DNA of 14,644 nt from Clostridia bacterium (GCA_900769795.1 CAAGHZ010000016.1:1-14644), one strand, 5' to 3'; numbered from the stretch's first letter, positions 6,420 to 13,856 are shown. Program-made: numbers and translations. The notes: generated from the sequence alone by a model not told the origin.

Positions 6420-7712
6420 TTACTTTCTGTCTTTAACCGCAAGACCGTGGGTGTCAAAGCCCTCAACTGTTGCGATGCGATATGCATAGTCTCTTACCAT
6501 CTCAAAGCCGTCTTTGCTTGCATAGCCAACAGAAGAACGCTTCAAAAAGTCAAGAACTGATACGCTTGAATAGGTCTTTGCAGACTGTCCTGTCGGAAGT
6601 ATTGCGTTTGGACCGAGGACAAAGTTGCAAAGTGTAACAGGGGTGTAGTCTCCAAGGAGAATTTCGCCTGCGTTTTTAATTTTTGGCAATACCTCAAATG
6701 GTTTGTCTGTCATAACCTCCATATGCTCGGGCGCGTATTCGTTTACAAAGGCAATGCTCTCTTCGAGGCTGTCTGTGATAATTGCACCGCCGTATGTAGA
6801 GAAGTTTGTTGTTACAAACTCGCGGCGTTTTTCGGAAATTTTTTCAAGCTGACGCTCAACAATCGGGATAACCTTTTCTACAAGGTCTGCACTGTTGGTT
6901 ACAAGAAGTGATGCAGAGTCAGGACCGTGTTCTGCCTCAATCATCCAGTCAAGAGCAACCTTTTCGGGGTCTGCATTCTCATCTGCAAGGATTATAGCCT
7001 CACTGGGGCCCGCAGGAAGACCTGCATCAATAAAGTTTGCAAGAACTCTCTTTGCGGCAGTTGCGTAAGAGTTGCCCGGGCCAATAATCTTGTGGCACTT
7101 GGGGATTGTCTCGGTGCCGTAGGCAACAGATGCAACGGCCTGAATACCGCCGACCTTGTATATCTCTGTGATGCCGATTATTTTAGCCGCCGCTAAAATT
7201 GCATCGTCAACCTCACCCATTTCATTGGGAGGGGTAACTACAACAATCTTTTCAACACCTGCAACAACGGCAGGGATACCAAGCATAAGCATAACCGATG
7301 GGAAACTTCCCTTGCCTCTTGGGACATAAAGACATACATCTACGATAGGTGTGGTTTTTTCGCCAACGAGCAGACCTTTGTCAACCTCTGTAAACCACAT
7401 TTCCTCGGGCATCTGCTTTTCGTGGAAATTACGAATGTTTTTAGCAGCGTATTCAATTGCCTCTCTTGTTTTATCGTCAAGACGGTTGTAGCCGTCCTCG
7501 ATTTCTTCAGGCTTTACTTTGATGCGGTCTTTTGTAAGTTCAACACGGTCAAACTTAGCAGTGTACTCAAGTACCGCTTCGTCACCACGCTTGCGGATGT
7601 CGTCAGAAACTTCTTTGGCAAGTTGCATATGTCCGCTGATGTCAATCTCTGCGCGCTTCATGATAAAGTCTCTTTTTTCTTCTGTCAGTTCAGATAACTT
7701 GTAAACATTCAT
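6420..7712 (-). CDS. Divergent histidinol dehydrogenase (HisD) family protein
   Basis: HisD-family NAD-dependent dehydrogenase, 430 residues, the usual length. Conserved blocks: GGIQAVASVAYGTE (188-201), IIGPGNSYATAAKR (209-222), AGPSEAIILAD (234-244), EAEHGPDS (259-266) and EYAPEH (325-330), which keeps the catalytic Glu-His pair (Glu329, His330), plus EGFDTH (417-422). Compared with E. coli HisD, zinc ligand Gln259 is Glu259, zinc ligand Asp360 is Asn363, and His367, in the substrate site, is Ala370; zinc ligands His262 and His419 are kept (His262, His422). GGSA near the active site reads RGKG at 132-135. HisD relatives acting on non-imidazole alcohols are known (sulfopropanediol dehydrogenase HpsN), so the native substrate may not be histidinol. 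The ATG at 7712 has AAAGGA ten bases upstream. First gene of the operon. Confidence 0.85.
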   Translation of the reverse strand: MNVYKLSELTEEKRDFIMKRAEIDISGHMQLAKEVSDDIRKRGDEAVLEYTAKFDRVELTKDRIKVKPEEIEDGYNRLDDKTREAIEYAAKNIRNFHEKQMPEEMWFTEVDKGLLVGEKTTPIVDVCLYVPRGKGSFPSVMLMLGIPAVVAGVEKIVVVTPPNEMGEVDDAILAAAKIIGITEIYKVGGIQAVASVAYGTETIPKCHKIIGPGNSYATAAKRVLANFIDAGLPAGPSEAIILADENADPEKVALDWMIEAEHGPDSASLLVTNSADLVEKVIPIVERQLEKISEKRREFVTTNFSTYGGAIITDSLEESIAFVNEYAPEHMEVMTDKPFEVLPKIKNAGEILLGDYTPVTLCNFVLGPNAILPTGQSAKTYSSVSVLDFLKRSSVGYASKDGFEMVRDYAYRIATVEGFDTHGLAVKDRK

Positions 7713-7742
7713 AATATATTTGTCCTTTCTCTGCCTTGCGGC

Positions 7743-7774
7743 ATTATAATGCAAAGTAAAAATAACTATATCAA
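7743..7774 (-). promoter_or_regulatory. Possible promoter of the HisD/HisB-like operon
   Basis: On the minus strand a perfect TATAAT (7748 to 7743) lies about 31 bases before the HisD-like start. The best -35 candidate is TTGATA (7774 to 7769), but spacing is 20 bp, longer than ideal. The -10 box is centred in a perfect 12-base palindrome, GCATTATAATGC (7741-7752). A promoter is needed here because a terminator separates this operon from tmcAL; the exact boxes are tentative. Confidence 0.45.
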
Positions 7775-7787
7775 ATAATTATACAAC

Positions 7788-7817
7788 AAAAAATCGCAAA
7801 CTTCAAGAGTTTGCGAT
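7788..7817 (-). terminator. Rho-independent terminator of tmcAL
   Basis: On the minus strand a 9-bp stem, ATCGCAAAC (7817-7809) with GTTTGCGAT (7801-7793) and a seven-base loop, is followed directly by six T residues (7793-7788). It lies 13 bases past the tmcAL stop codon and isolates that gene from the next minus-strand operon. Confidence 0.88.
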
Positions 7818-7830
7818 AAAATTTTGTACA

Positions 7831-8961
7831 TTATTTAAGCAAATTATATACTCTGTCAATTTCGAGTTCTTTTTTCCATATTGCCATTGCATCTGAATTT
7901 CTTAATATCGGGCTTGCACTTTTGGCAAGAGGAAGTGTGGCGGTGCTTTTTGCAAGGTTTAAGATTTTTTGACCAACCTCGTTAAAGTCAAGGATTTTAA
8001 TGTATTGTGGCTCAAAAGAGGCGTCTTGTTTTGTTATGCCAAGATATGCACAAAGAACTGCTCTGCGTATCCGACTATACGCATAGCGTTTTGACTTTAC
8101 ATTCTCAAAAAGTGCATCAAGGGATGTTGCCTGCATTGCCTCTGTCTTTATCTTGTTTTCAAGCCCCTCGGAAATATCGGGGGTATTTGCTATTTCGTCT
8201 GTTGACATAAGGCAAAGGGATGATAAAATCGCCATCTCTGCATTGTTGATGCAAACAGGGGTTTTGTCTGCGTAGAGTTTATATGCATCGTATGGTACGC
8301 AGGAGGAGATGTCGTTGCCTTGCGCGAAAGCTTCTCTGATAAAAGATGCAGAAGCAAAACCGTCTGTGGAATCATGGCTGTTGTGCATTGCGCCCTTTCT
8401 CTTGATAAGGACAGGTTTGAGGGGTGAACCTTGTTTTATAATTGCCTTTAAATATTCAACGGCCAAAAGATTGTTTGGCAGAGATAATATTTCTGCACTG
8501 TTCTCACCTAAAAATTTTGCGGTGATTTTTGCCCTGGCTGCGGCAAAGGAGGCGCCGCATGAGAGTTCTTTTGAAAGTGCATTTTTATATTCATCTGTCT
8601 CATTTGCAAGAAAGGAGGCAATTTTATATAAGTCATCTACATTATCATGCTCTGCACCAAAGACAAGATAGTCAATAGCACCAAGGGCCGAAAGGGTTTT
8701 TACTGCCGCTGATGCGTAACCCTCGGCAGAGCGAAGAACAAACAGAGACGGATTTTCAAGCACAAGGTCGATTCCGCCTGAGATTGCGGCCTTGCATCTT
8801 ATATCCTTAGGAAGGATGGCAAAGTCTCCACGCTGTACGGTGTTGCCACTCATAAGCGCGACAATTCCGTCGCAACCTGTGATGCGACGTGCTTCGTCTA
8901 TTTGAAATTTATGACCGTTATGAAACGGATTGTATTCGCATATAATTGCCGCGTTTTTCAT
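7831..8961 (-). CDS. tmcAL: tRNA(Met) cytidine acetate ligase
   Basis: TmcAL (YlbM family) makes N4-acetylcytidine at wobble position 34 of elongator tRNA-Met, using ATP and acetate through an acetyl-adenylate, which helps decode AUG accurately. The 376-residue length is typical. The N-terminal nucleotidyltransferase fold starts with IICEYNPFHNGH (6-17), containing the HxGH nucleotide-binding motif (His14, His17). MSGNTVQRGDFAILPK follows, and SLPNNLLAVEYLKAI, the basic KRKGAMHNS segment, ASASFIREA and KRYAYSRIRRAVL are further family blocks. ATG at 8961 has AGAGGTG five bases upstream. It is a single-gene unit with its own promoter and terminator, divergent from efp. Confidence 0.93.
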   Translation of the reverse strand: MKNAAIICEYNPFHNGHKFQIDEARRITGCDGIVALMSGNTVQRGDFAILPKDIRCKAAISGGIDLVLENPSLFVLRSAEGYASAAVKTLSALGAIDYLVFGAEHDNVDDLYKIASFLANETDEYKNALSKELSCGASFAAARAKITAKFLGENSAEILSLPNNLLAVEYLKAIIKQGSPLKPVLIKRKGAMHNSHDSTDGFASASFIREAFAQGNDISSCVPYDAYKLYADKTPVCINNAEMAILSSLCLMSTDEIANTPDISEGLENKIKTEAMQATSLDALFENVKSKRYAYSRIRRAVLCAYLGITKQDASFEPQYIKILDFNEVGQKILNLAKSTATLPLAKSASPILRNSDAMAIWKKELEIDRVYNLLK

Positions 8962-8979
8962 AAAAACACCTCTTGTCTT

Positions 8980-9007
8980 AGTATATCATAAAAATTTAAA
9001 ATATCAA
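8980..9007 (-). promoter_or_regulatory. Promoter of tmcAL, extended -10 type
   Basis: Minus strand: TTGATA (9007-9002), 16-bp spacer, TATACT (8985-8980), each five of six matches to consensus. TGA immediately before TATACT gives an extended -10. The start codon follows 18 bases later, so the leader is short. Confidence 0.7.
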
Positions 9008-9042
9008 CAAAAATCTTTTTGCAAGGTAATGCAAAATAATTC

Positions 9043-9071
9043 TTGCAATTTTTAAAAGTTTAGTATAAAAT
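9043..9071 (+). promoter_or_regulatory. Probable promoter of the efp transcript
   Basis: TTGCAA (9043-9048), a 17-bp spacer and TAAAAT (9066-9071) form a plausible SigA promoter within the 155-bp divergent intergenic region. The leader to the efp ATG is about 40 bases and carries AAGGAGG at 9102-9108. Confidence 0.55.
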
Positions 9072-9116
9072 AGAATAAGGATAATATATATTTGAACTTT
9101 TAAGGAGGTTTCACCA

Positions 9117-9674
9117 ATGATAACAGCAGGTGATTTTAGAAACGGACTCACATTTGAATTTGAAGGAAACGTATATCAGGTTGTTGAGTTTCAGCATGTA
9201 AAACCGGGAAAGGGTGCTGCCTTTGTCAGAACAAAGATGAAGAACGTTATGACAGGCGGCGTTACAGAGCGTACCTTCAACCCAACTGAAAAGGTTGAGC
9301 CGGCTCGTATAGAAAGAAAAGAAATGGAATATCTCTATGAGGATAGTGGCCTTTACTACTTCATGGATCAGGAAACTTATGAGCAGACACCTCTCAGCGA
9401 GGACCAACTCGGCGATGCTCTTAAGTTTGTTATGGAGAATATGACAGTAAAAATTCTCTCATACAAGGGCAATGTATTTGCTGTAGAGCCACCTACATTT
9501 GTAGAACTTAAAGTTACAGAGACAGAGCCGGGCGTAAAGGGTAACACCGCTACAAACGTTACGAAACCCGCAACTGTTGAGAGTGGTGCTACAATTACAG
9601 TTCCTATGTTCGTTAACGAGGGAGATACTATCCGTATCGACACAAGAACAGGCGAATACATGGAGAGAATTTAG
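9117..9674 (+). CDS. efp: Translation elongation factor P
   Basis: EF-P binds the ribosome between the P and E sites and rescues ribosomes stalled at consecutive prolines. The 185-residue protein has the full three-domain layout: KOW-like domain from MITAGDFRNGLTFEFEG, a central OB domain, and a C-terminal OB domain ending in GDTIRIDTRTGEYMERI. The tip loop KPGKGAAFVRTK places Lys32 where B. subtilis EF-P carries its aminopentanol modification; no EpmA/EpmB-type modification gene is in the window. AAGGAGG lies eight bases before the ATG. A CD1247-type gene follows after 33 bases, probably in the same transcript. Confidence 0.97.
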   Translation: MITAGDFRNGLTFEFEGNVYQVVEFQHVKPGKGAAFVRTKMKNVMTGGVTERTFNPTEKVEPARIERKEMEYLYEDSGLYYFMDQETYEQTPLSEDQLGDALKFVMENMTVKILSYKGNVFAVEPPTFVELKVTETEPGVKGNTATNVTKPATVESGATITVPMFVNEGDTIRIDTRTGEYMERI

Positions 9675-9707
9675 TCACATATTTTGTTTTTAGAAAGGAT
9701 GATATAA

Positions 9708-10136
9708 ATGTCAGAACTTACAAATCGTGCGGCATACCTTCAGGGTCTTGCTGACGGACTTAAACTTGATAAAGAAACAACAGAAGGCAAGCTTATTGAT
9801 GAACTTATCGTTCTTGTTACCGATATGGCACAGGAGATAGAGGCCCTTGATGATGAACAGGCTTTTGTTGCTGACAAGATGGATGAACTTGAAGATGTTA
9901 TCGAACTCATCGGTGACGAGGTTTATGGATACGAGGATGATGAGGATGACGATGTTTACACACTTGTATGTGAAAAGTGCGGAGAGGAAATAGACTTTAC
10001 CGCTGATGACCTTGATGATATAGCAAGCGGCGATTTTATCTGCCCTGAGTGCGGCGAGGTAATCGAACTTGATTTTGAAGAATGCGACTGCGGTTGCGAT
10101 TGCGACTGCGACTGCGACTGTGACTGCGAAGAATAA
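9708..10136 (+). CDS. CD1247-type zinc-ribbon protein with poly(Asp-Cys) tail
   Basis: Function unknown. The N-terminal ~70 residues (AAYLQGLADGLKLDKETTEG onward) match the small helical domain that clostridial annotations call CD1247 N-terminal domain, found in a gene after efp. A very acidic linker (EDDEDDD, 76-82) follows, then a zinc ribbon with two CxxC knuckles (Cys88/Cys91 and Cys112/Cys115). The final 17 residues alternate Cys with Asp or Gly and hold eight cysteines (126, 128, 130, 132, 134, 136, 138, 140), encoded by a hexanucleotide repeat. The tail could bind metal, but that is inference. Start: AAAGGA at 9694-9699, eight bases before the ATG. It is strongly acidic overall. No terminator lies between its stop and the T-box promoter, so some read-through is possible. 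Confidence 0.82.
   Translation: MSELTNRAAYLQGLADGLKLDKETTEGKLIDELIVLVTDMAQEIEALDDEQAFVADKMDELEDVIELIGDEVYGYEDDEDDDVYTLVCEKCGEEIDFTADDLDDIASGDFICPECGEVIELDFEECDCGCDCDCDCDCDCEE
10083..10127 (+). repeat. TGCGAC hexanucleotide repeat encoding the Cys-Asp tail
   Basis: The 3' end of the zinc-ribbon gene is an imperfect tandem array of six-base units, TGCGAC, with variants TGCGGT, TGCGAT and TGTGAC, ending in TGC. Each unit encodes Cys-Asp (once Cys-Gly). Being a multiple of three, expansion or loss of units by slippage would change tail length without shifting the frame. Confidence 0.85.
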
Positions 10137-10155
10137 TAAAAATTCAAAAAAATTC

Positions 10156-10184
10156 TTGACAACTGAAATAAAAAGGATTATAAT
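10156..10184 (+). promoter_or_regulatory. Consensus promoter of the T-box operon
   Basis: TTGACA (10156-10161), 17-bp spacer and TATAAT (10179-10184) match the SigA consensus at all twelve positions. Such a strong promoter fits a gene controlled after initiation by attenuation. The transcript should start near 10191, giving a leader of about 335 bases. Confidence 0.9.
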
Positions 10185-10190
10185 GAATAA

Positions 10191-10497
10191 AAATTAAAGG
10201 CTATGACCGGAAACAAGTAGGAATTTTCGCAGGTTTATGAGAGAGCTGTCGGGTGGTGCGAGACAGAAAACCGGGATTTTCTGAATACATTCTGCGAGCT
10301 GCGCACCGAACAAACGAAAGTTTAAGTAGGCTGCGACGGGATTGCCCGTTACAGCAAGAGAGTATAACGCTTTGTCTGATCCAGGACGTCACCTGAGCAC
10401 GTACTCGTTAAGGTTGCATCTGTGAGGATGCAATAAAATGAGGTGGTACCGCGAATTTTTTCGCCCTCATATTTTTGAAAATATGAGGGCGTTTTTT
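10191..10497 (+). promoter_or_regulatory. T-box riboswitch leader, tyrosine (UAC) specifier
   Basis: This fills the 390-base gap before the symporter gene. T-box leaders bind a specific tRNA and allow read-through only when it is uncharged. Stem I shows AGTA (10216-10219) opposite GAA-TAC, the specifier loop. Above it GGAA pairs with TTTC and GGTTT with AAACC, and the apex has AGAGAG and CTGTC/GACAG (10246-10250/10262-10266). The specifier reads TAC (10286-10288), a tyrosine codon. Stem III is TTGCATC/GATGCAA (10414-10420/10427-10433). The T-box proper, GAGGTGGTACCGCG, ends at 10453; its TGGT bulge would pair with ACCA, matching the discriminator A usual for tRNA-Tyr. In the antiterminator, ATGAGG (10438-10443) pairs with CCTCAT (10465-10470), competing with the terminator. 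Class certain; specificity inferred from hand folding. Confidence 0.93.
10462..10497 (+). terminator. T-box regulated terminator
   Basis: CGCCCTCATATTTT (10462-10475) pairs perfectly with AAAATATGAGGGCG (10478-10491), followed by six T residues (10492-10497). Its 5' arm includes the CCTCAT needed for the antiterminator, so the two structures are mutually exclusive. Confidence 0.94.
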
Positions 10498-10526
10498 ATG
10501 CCCTTAAAAGAAAGGGTAGATGCATT

Positions 10527-12071
10527 ATGTTACTAAAAATTGGTATGCTTGTTGTTTTTTTCGCGGTAATGATTGTCGTCGGTATTATGTGCAGAAAAAG
10601 CGCAACTGACGTAAGCGGCTTTGTCCTGGGTGGCCGTAGCGTTGGTCCGTGGCTTACGGCTTTTGCTTATGGTACTTCGTATTTCTCTGCAGTTATCTTT
10701 GTCGGATATGCAGGTCAGTTCGGCTGGAAGTTCGGTATCGCATCCACATGGATTGGTATCGGCAATGCTGTGATTGGCTCGCTTCTTGCATGGGGTGTTC
10801 TTGGCAGAAGAACAAGACTTATGAGTCAGAAATTAGAGAGTGCTACAATGCCTGAGTTTTTTGAAAAAAGATACTTAAGTCCTGCACTAAAGATTGCGGC
10901 ATCAATTCTTGTGTTTATCTTCTTGATTCCGTACACCGCATCACTTTACAATGGTCTCTCTCGTCTTTTTAATATGGCGTTTGGTGAGTACATTTCATAC
11001 AGTACATGTGTTATTGTTATGGCGACTCTGACGGGTGTTTATGTAATCGCAGGCGGATATATGGCAACTGCTATAAACGACTTTATTCAGGGCGTAATAA
11101 TGATTATTGGAATTATTGCAGTAATTGCGGCAGTGCTCAGCCAGAACGGCGGATTTATTGAGTCCCTCAACGGTCTTGCTGCAATTGAACTCGAGGGCGG
11201 AGCACCCGGCGCGTTTAACTCATTCTTTGGCCCTGATCCTTTAAACCTTGCGTTTGTAGTAATACTTACATCTCTTGGTACATGGGGGCTTCCGCAGATG
11301 GTGCAGAAGTTCTACGCAATCAAGAACGAAAAGGATATTCAAAAGGGCACTATTATTTCAACTATATTTGCAATCGTTGTTGCAGGTGGTTGTTACTTCC
11401 TTGGCGGATTTGGCAGACTCTTTACAGATAAGCTGACTATAGTAAACGGCGCAATCGAAGGTGGTTTTGATGCCATTGTTCCGACAATGCTCTCAGGACT
11501 TCCTGATATTCTGATTGCAATCGTAATTGTGCTTGTGCTCTCTGCATCTATGTCAACTCTGTCATCGCTTGTTCTTGCATCAAGTTCAACCCTTACACTT
11601 GATATGATTAAGGGACACATTGTAAAAGATATGAGCGAGAAAAGGCAGGTATTTATAATGAGAGTACTTATAGTTGTGTTTATAGCAATTTCTGCTTACA
11701 TAGCTATCAATAAAGACAAACTCAGTGCAATTGCTGATATGATGGGTATTTCATGGGGTGCTTTGGCAGGTGCGTTTCTTGCACCATTCCTGTACGGATT
11801 ATACAGCAAAAAAATTACAAAGATATCTGTATGGGCAAGTTTTATATTCGGCGCAGGAATTATGATTTTAAATATGCTGATAAGACCTATGTTTCCTGCA
11901 ATTTTGCAGTCACCTATTAACAGTGGTGTTATAGCAATGCTCGGAGGTCTTGTGGTTGTTCCTGTTGTAAGTTTATTTACAAAGAAACCTGATAAAACTT
12001 TTGTAGAAGAGACATTTGCTTGCTATGAAGAAAAGGTTAGTGTAAACAAGAAAGAAAGCCTTGGTGCTTAA
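10527..12071 (+). CDS. Sodium:solute symporter (SSS family), T-box(Tyr) controlled
   Basis: A 514-residue polytopic membrane protein of the SSS family (PutP, PanF and monocarboxylate or phenylacetate permeases), which couples substrate entry to sodium. The hallmark region after the first membrane segment is present: VSGFVLGGRSVGPWLTAFAY near 29-48, followed by GTSYFSAVIFVGYAGQFGW. About 13 hydrophobic segments can be traced, ending with a polar tail from about 487 (TKKPDKTFVEE). SSS substrates cannot be read from sequence. The leader implies a product linked to tyrosine supply: either tyrosine itself or an aryl-acid precursor such as 4-hydroxyphenylacetate, the latter favoured by the acyl-CoA ligase gene 24 bases downstream. 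Start: AAAGGG at 10511-10516 and ATG ten bases later, just past the regulated terminator. Confidence 0.9.
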   Translation: MLLKIGMLVVFFAVMIVVGIMCRKSATDVSGFVLGGRSVGPWLTAFAYGTSYFSAVIFVGYAGQFGWKFGIASTWIGIGNAVIGSLLAWGVLGRRTRLMSQKLESATMPEFFEKRYLSPALKIAASILVFIFLIPYTASLYNGLSRLFNMAFGEYISYSTCVIVMATLTGVYVIAGGYMATAINDFIQGVIMIIGIIAVIAAVLSQNGGFIESLNGLAAIELEGGAPGAFNSFFGPDPLNLAFVVILTSLGTWGLPQMVQKFYAIKNEKDIQKGTIISTIFAIVVAGGCYFLGGFGRLFTDKLTIVNGAIEGGFDAIVPTMLSGLPDILIAIVIVLVLSASMSTLSSLVLASSSTLTLDMIKGHIVKDMSEKRQVFIMRVLIVVFIAISAYIAINKDKLSAIADMMGISWGALAGAFLAPFLYGLYSKKITKISVWASFIFGAGIMILNMLIRPMFPAILQSPINSGVIAMLGGLVVVPVVSLFTKKPDKTFVEETFACYEEKVSVNKKESLGA

Positions 12072-12095
12072 AATATAAAGGTAAAGGTGATAAAT

Positions 12096-13730
12096 ATGGT
12101 AATAACTGAAGTGCTTGAGAGAAACGCAAAGGATTTTGCGAATGAGATAAGCCTTGTGGAGATTAACCCTCCCCTTGATGAGAAAAAGCGTCTCACATGG
12201 AAGGAATATTCTCTTATTGAAACCACTCATAAAGATGCTTTCCGCACAGAGATAACATGGAGCGAGTTTGACAAAAAGGCTAATCGCTTTGCAAATCTTC
12301 TTCTCAGCCGTGGTATAAAAAAAGGTGATAAGGTCGCAATACTCCTTATGAACTGTCTTGAATGGTTGCCGATTTATTTCGGTGCATTAAAGGCGGGCGC
12401 AATGGCAGTGCCTCTTAACTACCGTTACACTGCGGACGAAATTGCCTACTGCGTAAATCTTGCAGAGGCAGATGTTCTGATTTTTGGTCCTGAGTTTACG
12501 GGCAGAGTTGAGGCAGTATGCAATAAGATGAAGAGGGTAAGATACACGTTTTATCTTGGCGAGGATTGCCCAACATTTGCAGAGAGTTATGATGAACTCG
12601 TTAACTACTGCACTGCAAGAAAGCCCGAGATTTCTCTTTGTGAGGATGACCTTGCGGCAATTTACTTCTCATCAGGCACGACAGGATTTCCTAAGGCAAT
12701 TGTGCACAAACACAGAAGCCTTATCCACTCTTGCAGGGTGGAGCAAAATCACCATCAGCAAGGCAGAGACGATGTGTTTTTGTGTATCCCTCCCCTTTAC
12801 CACACAGGTGCAAAAATGCATTGGTTCGGAAGTTTGCTCGCAGGTAGCCGAGCAGTGCTTCTAAAGGGTGTTAAGCCTGAGTGGATTGTAAGAACAATAT
12901 CTGAAGAGAAATGTACAATAGTATGGCTTCTTGTACCCTGGGCACAGGACCTCCTTGATGCAATAGACAGGGGCGATATAAAAATTGATGAGTATATGCT
13001 GTCTCAGTGGAGATTGATGCACATCGGTGCTCAGCCTGTGCCACCAAGTCTTATAAAGAGATGGAAGGCTATCTTCCCTCATCACGATTATGATACAAAC
13101 TATGGCCTCTCTGAGTCAATTGGCCCCGGATGCGTGCATCTTGGAATGGAGAATATTCATAAGGTTGGTGCAATTGGCAAGGCAGGTTTTGGATGGGAGA
13201 CAAGGATTGTCGACGAGAACCGCAACACAGTAGAGCGTGGCGAGGTCGGAGAACTTGCAGTAAAAGGCCCGGGAGTAATGGAATGTTACTTCAATGACGA
13301 AAAAGCGACAAAAGAAGTTTTAGCTGATGGATGGCTCTTTACAGGAGATATGGCAAAAGAGGATGAAGATGGATTTATCTATCTTGTTGACCGTAAGAAG
13401 GATGTCATTATTTCAGGTGGAGAGAATATTTATCCCGTACAGATTGAGGACTTTTTGAGAAGTTGTGACAAGATTAGCGATGTTGCGGTTATCGGACTTC
13501 CTGATAAGCGTCTCGGGGAGATTACTGCGGCTATAATCCAGGTTAAGGATGGCTTTAGTATGACAGAGGAAGAAGTTAACGACTTCTGTCTTGATTTGCC
13601 AAGATACAAAAGACCACATAAGATTATATTTGCAGACGTACCGAGAAACCCAACCGGAAAGATTGAAAAACCAAAACTTCGTGAGATTTATTGCGGCGAA
13701 GCTTTGGTTGCGAGTCAGGTAAATAACTAA
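12096..13730 (+). CDS. AMP-forming acyl-CoA ligase (ANL superfamily), possibly aryl-acid CoA ligase
   Basis: Activates a carboxylic acid to its CoA thioester via an acyl-adenylate. All key ANL motifs are intact in the 544-residue product: P-loop FSSGTTGFPK (191-200), aromatic-gate region IPPLYHTG (231-238), A5 YGLSES (336-341), A7 TGD (416-418), hinge and A8 VDRKKDVIISGGENIYPVQI (431-450) and A10 with catalytic Lys522 in NPTGKIEK. The acid is unknown; the layout resembles medium-chain, aryl or benzoate-type ligases rather than acetyl-CoA synthetase. ATG 12096 is chosen over the in-frame GTG at 12087 because AAAGGTGA (12083-12090) serves as its ribosome site. It lies 24 bases after the symporter stop, so it shares the tyrosine T-box, and it precedes iorA, which makes an aryl acid a reasonable guess. 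A strong terminator follows. Confidence 0.88.
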   Translation: MVITEVLERNAKDFANEISLVEINPPLDEKKRLTWKEYSLIETTHKDAFRTEITWSEFDKKANRFANLLLSRGIKKGDKVAILLMNCLEWLPIYFGALKAGAMAVPLNYRYTADEIAYCVNLAEADVLIFGPEFTGRVEAVCNKMKRVRYTFYLGEDCPTFAESYDELVNYCTARKPEISLCEDDLAAIYFSSGTTGFPKAIVHKHRSLIHSCRVEQNHHQQGRDDVFLCIPPLYHTGAKMHWFGSLLAGSRAVLLKGVKPEWIVRTISEEKCTIVWLLVPWAQDLLDAIDRGDIKIDEYMLSQWRLMHIGAQPVPPSLIKRWKAIFPHHDYDTNYGLSESIGPGCVHLGMENIHKVGAIGKAGFGWETRIVDENRNTVERGEVGELAVKGPGVMECYFNDEKATKEVLADGWLFTGDMAKEDEDGFIYLVDRKKDVIISGGENIYPVQIEDFLRSCDKISDVAVIGLPDKRLGEITAAIIQVKDGFSMTEEEVNDFCLDLPRYKRPHKIIFADVPRNPTGKIEKPKLREIYCGEALVASQVNN

Positions 13731-13734
13731 AACT

Positions 13735-13772
13735 AAAGCCGATAATTCTGCGCGGAATTATCGGCTTTTTTT
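13735..13772 (+). terminator. Rho-independent terminator of the T-box operon
   Basis: AAAGCCGATAATTC (13735-13748) and GAATTATCGGCTTT (13755-13768) form a 14-bp perfect stem around TGCGCG, with a run of seven T residues (13766-13772). It separates the symporter-ligase transcript from iorA. Confidence 0.94.
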
Positions 13773-13782
13773 AACAAAATAC

Positions 13783-13811
13783 TTGAAAATTCATATTAAA
13801 TCTGTTATTAT
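13783..13811 (+). promoter_or_regulatory. Probable promoter of iorA
   Basis: TTGAAA (13783-13788), 17-bp spacer and TATTAT (13806-13811), each five of six matches; an overlapping perfect TATAAT at 13809-13814 would have a 20-bp spacing. The region to the ATG is too short for a second T-box, so iorA is not itself tRNA-controlled unless the terminator is read through. Confidence 0.6.
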
Positions 13812-13856
13812 AATAAGATAGGTATTTATAGATTTTTTGAGAGGAATGATTACAAG

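Noticed and set aside
6420..7712. Simple assignment as canonical hisD with histidine operon context
   Set aside because: Key zinc and imidazole-site residues differ and no other his genes except the equally divergent HisB-like gene are nearby, so only the family is assigned.
10083..10127. CRISPR-like or mobile-element repeat
   Set aside because: The six-base units have no spacers and lie in frame within a coding region; no CRISPR repeat, transposase or terminal inverted repeat was seen anywhere in the window.
9956..10162. Minus-strand open frame with a Ser-Gln repeat opposite the zinc-ribbon gene
   Set aside because: It is the antisense reading of the TGCGAC repeat and linker codons, has no ribosome site, and overlaps a well-supported gene.
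13731..13856. A second T-box before iorA
   Set aside because: The space holds only a terminator and a promoter; no T-box sequence or stem I is present.
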